Under the pieces are notes generated by a model that did not search any database, was not told where the DNA came from, and was given only the letters and a program-made list of their open reading frames with translations. Both the position numbers and the translations under genes were made by a program. From assembly GCA_964418595.1 (NCBI GenBank), contig CAYQMF010000202.1, forward strand, positions 1-6,208: a stretch of 6,208 nt of DNA, read 5' to 3'. Positions 5,631-6,208 of the stretch are shown here, piece after piece. The stretch comes from CAYQMF01 sp964418595. GTDB lineage: Bacteria > Planctomycetota > UBA1135 > UBA2386. Numbering within the stretch: position 1 is the first letter of the stretch; each line of letters opens with the position of its first letter.

Positions 5631-6208
5631 ATGACGCGTGCGCTCGAGCCCAGGAAGTCCGACAAGTTCTCCTTCGGCCTCTGGACGGTCGGCAACCCCG
5701 GCGCGGATCCGTTCGGCCGACCGGTGCGTCCGGTGCTCACTCCGGTCGAGATCGTGCGCCTGCTGGCGGAGGTGGGGGCGTACGGCGTCAACCTGCACGA
5801 CGAGGATCTCGTGCCGATCGACGCGAGTGCCGCCGACCGCGACCGGATCGTGCGCGAGTTCAAGAAGGCGCTGCAGGACACCGGGCTCGTCGTGCCGATG
5901 GCGACGACCAACCTGTTCTCGGATGCGGCGTTCCGCGACGGGGCGTTCACCGCGAGCGATCCGCGTGTGCGCGCCTACGCGCTGAGCAAGACGATGCGGG
6001 CCATGGACCTCGGCGTCGAGCTGGGGGCGAAGGTGTTCGTGTTCTGGGGCGGACGCGAGGGCGTCGAGACCGACGCGTGCCGCGACCCGCGCGACGCGCT
6101 GCGTTGGTTCCGCGAGTCGATGGACTTCCTCAGCTCCTACGCCAAGGACCAGCGCTACGACCTGAAGTTCGCGCTCGAGGCCAAGCCGAACGAGCCGCGC
6201 AGCGACAT
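5631..6208 (+). CDS. xylA: Xylose isomerase, N-terminal half (3' end outside window)
   Basis: The frame is open to the window end and gives 192 complete residues of a protein usually about 390 long. The enzyme is a cytoplasmic metal-dependent (Mg2+, Mn2+ or Co2+) TIM-barrel aldose-ketose isomerase that converts D-xylose to D-xylulose and, more slowly, D-glucose to D-fructose. It follows the short Streptomyces/Actinoplanes class closely: KFSFGLWTVGNPGADPFG with W18, YGVNLHDEDLVP with H56 and D59 (the catalytic pair H54/D57 in Streptomyces numbering), VPMATTNLFSD, FVFWGGREG with W139, and FALEAKPNEPRSD with E183 (metal ligand) and K185. All active-site residues expected in this half are present. 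The remaining metal ligands lie beyond the window. The ATG at 5631 gives the usual N-terminus length. No xylulokinase or xylose regulator is visible beside it, so its metabolic context is unknown. Confidence 0.95.
   Translation, partial: MTRALEPRKSDKFSFGLWTVGNPGADPFGRPVRPVLTPVEIVRLLAEVGAYGVNLHDEDLVPIDASAADRDRIVREFKKALQDTGLVVPMATTNLFSDAAFRDGAFTASDPRVRAYALSKTMRAMDLGVELGAKVFVFWGGREGVETDACRDPRDALRWFRESMDFLSSYAKDQRYDLKFALEAKPNEPRSD

Noticed and set aside
5611..5632. Possible hairpin GTGCGC...GCGCAT covering the xylA start codon
   Set aside because: A six-pair stem with a G-U pair and a 10-base loop is expected by chance in such CG-rich sequence, and may not be transcribed if xylA is leaderless.
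3918..5798. A 626-codon open frame on the minus strand across both CNNM genes and the xylA start
   Set aside because: It is antisense to genes with clear family motifs; its translation is rich in Arg, His, Asp and Ala with no domain signature. This is a GC-bias shadow.

Overview
This 6.2 kb window is very GC-rich (roughly 70% by eye) bacterial chromosomal DNA, densely coding, with strong G/C bias at third codon positions. That bias also creates many long but meaningless open frames on the opposite strands. Lineage clues are a succinate dehydrogenase of the single-cytochrome-b type (iron-sulfur subunit with CREGICGACG and AACKNAAAMLF), a secreted TPR protein with a DUF2911-like C-terminal domain, and a short actinobacterial-style xylose isomerase. 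I favour a Planctomycetota-like or other high-GC environmental bacterium (Gemmatimonadota and Myxococcota are alternatives). This is inference and no marker gene settles it.

Layout: (1) 1-1156, plus strand: the 3' end of sdhA and a complete sdhB, translationally coupled through a TGATG overlap; a cytochrome b anchor gene would be expected upstream, outside the window. (2) 1178-2206, minus strand: a secreted TPR + DUF2911-like protein, convergent with sdhB across only 21 bp. (3) 2207-2384: a 178-bp divergent intergenic region that should hold promoters in both directions. (4) 2385-5570, plus strand: a tight three-gene unit with mogA (molybdopterin adenylyltransferase), then two different CNNM/CorC-type membrane proteins with CBS pairs. 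Spacing is 8 bp after mogA, and the two CNNM genes overlap by 8 bp. (5) 5631-end, plus strand: the 5' half of xylA, cut by the window edge.

Functionally the window is mostly metabolic housekeeping: respiratory complex II/TCA cycle, molybdenum cofactor synthesis, probable divalent-cation (Mg2+/Co2+) transport and pentose/hexose isomerisation. The most distinctive point is the tandem pair of diverged CNNM paralogues downstream of mogA. They may act as a heteromeric transporter and regulator pair. I see no tRNA or rRNA genes, CRISPR arrays, insertion sequences, phage genes or convincing rho-independent terminators, and no evidence for a wholly new system.
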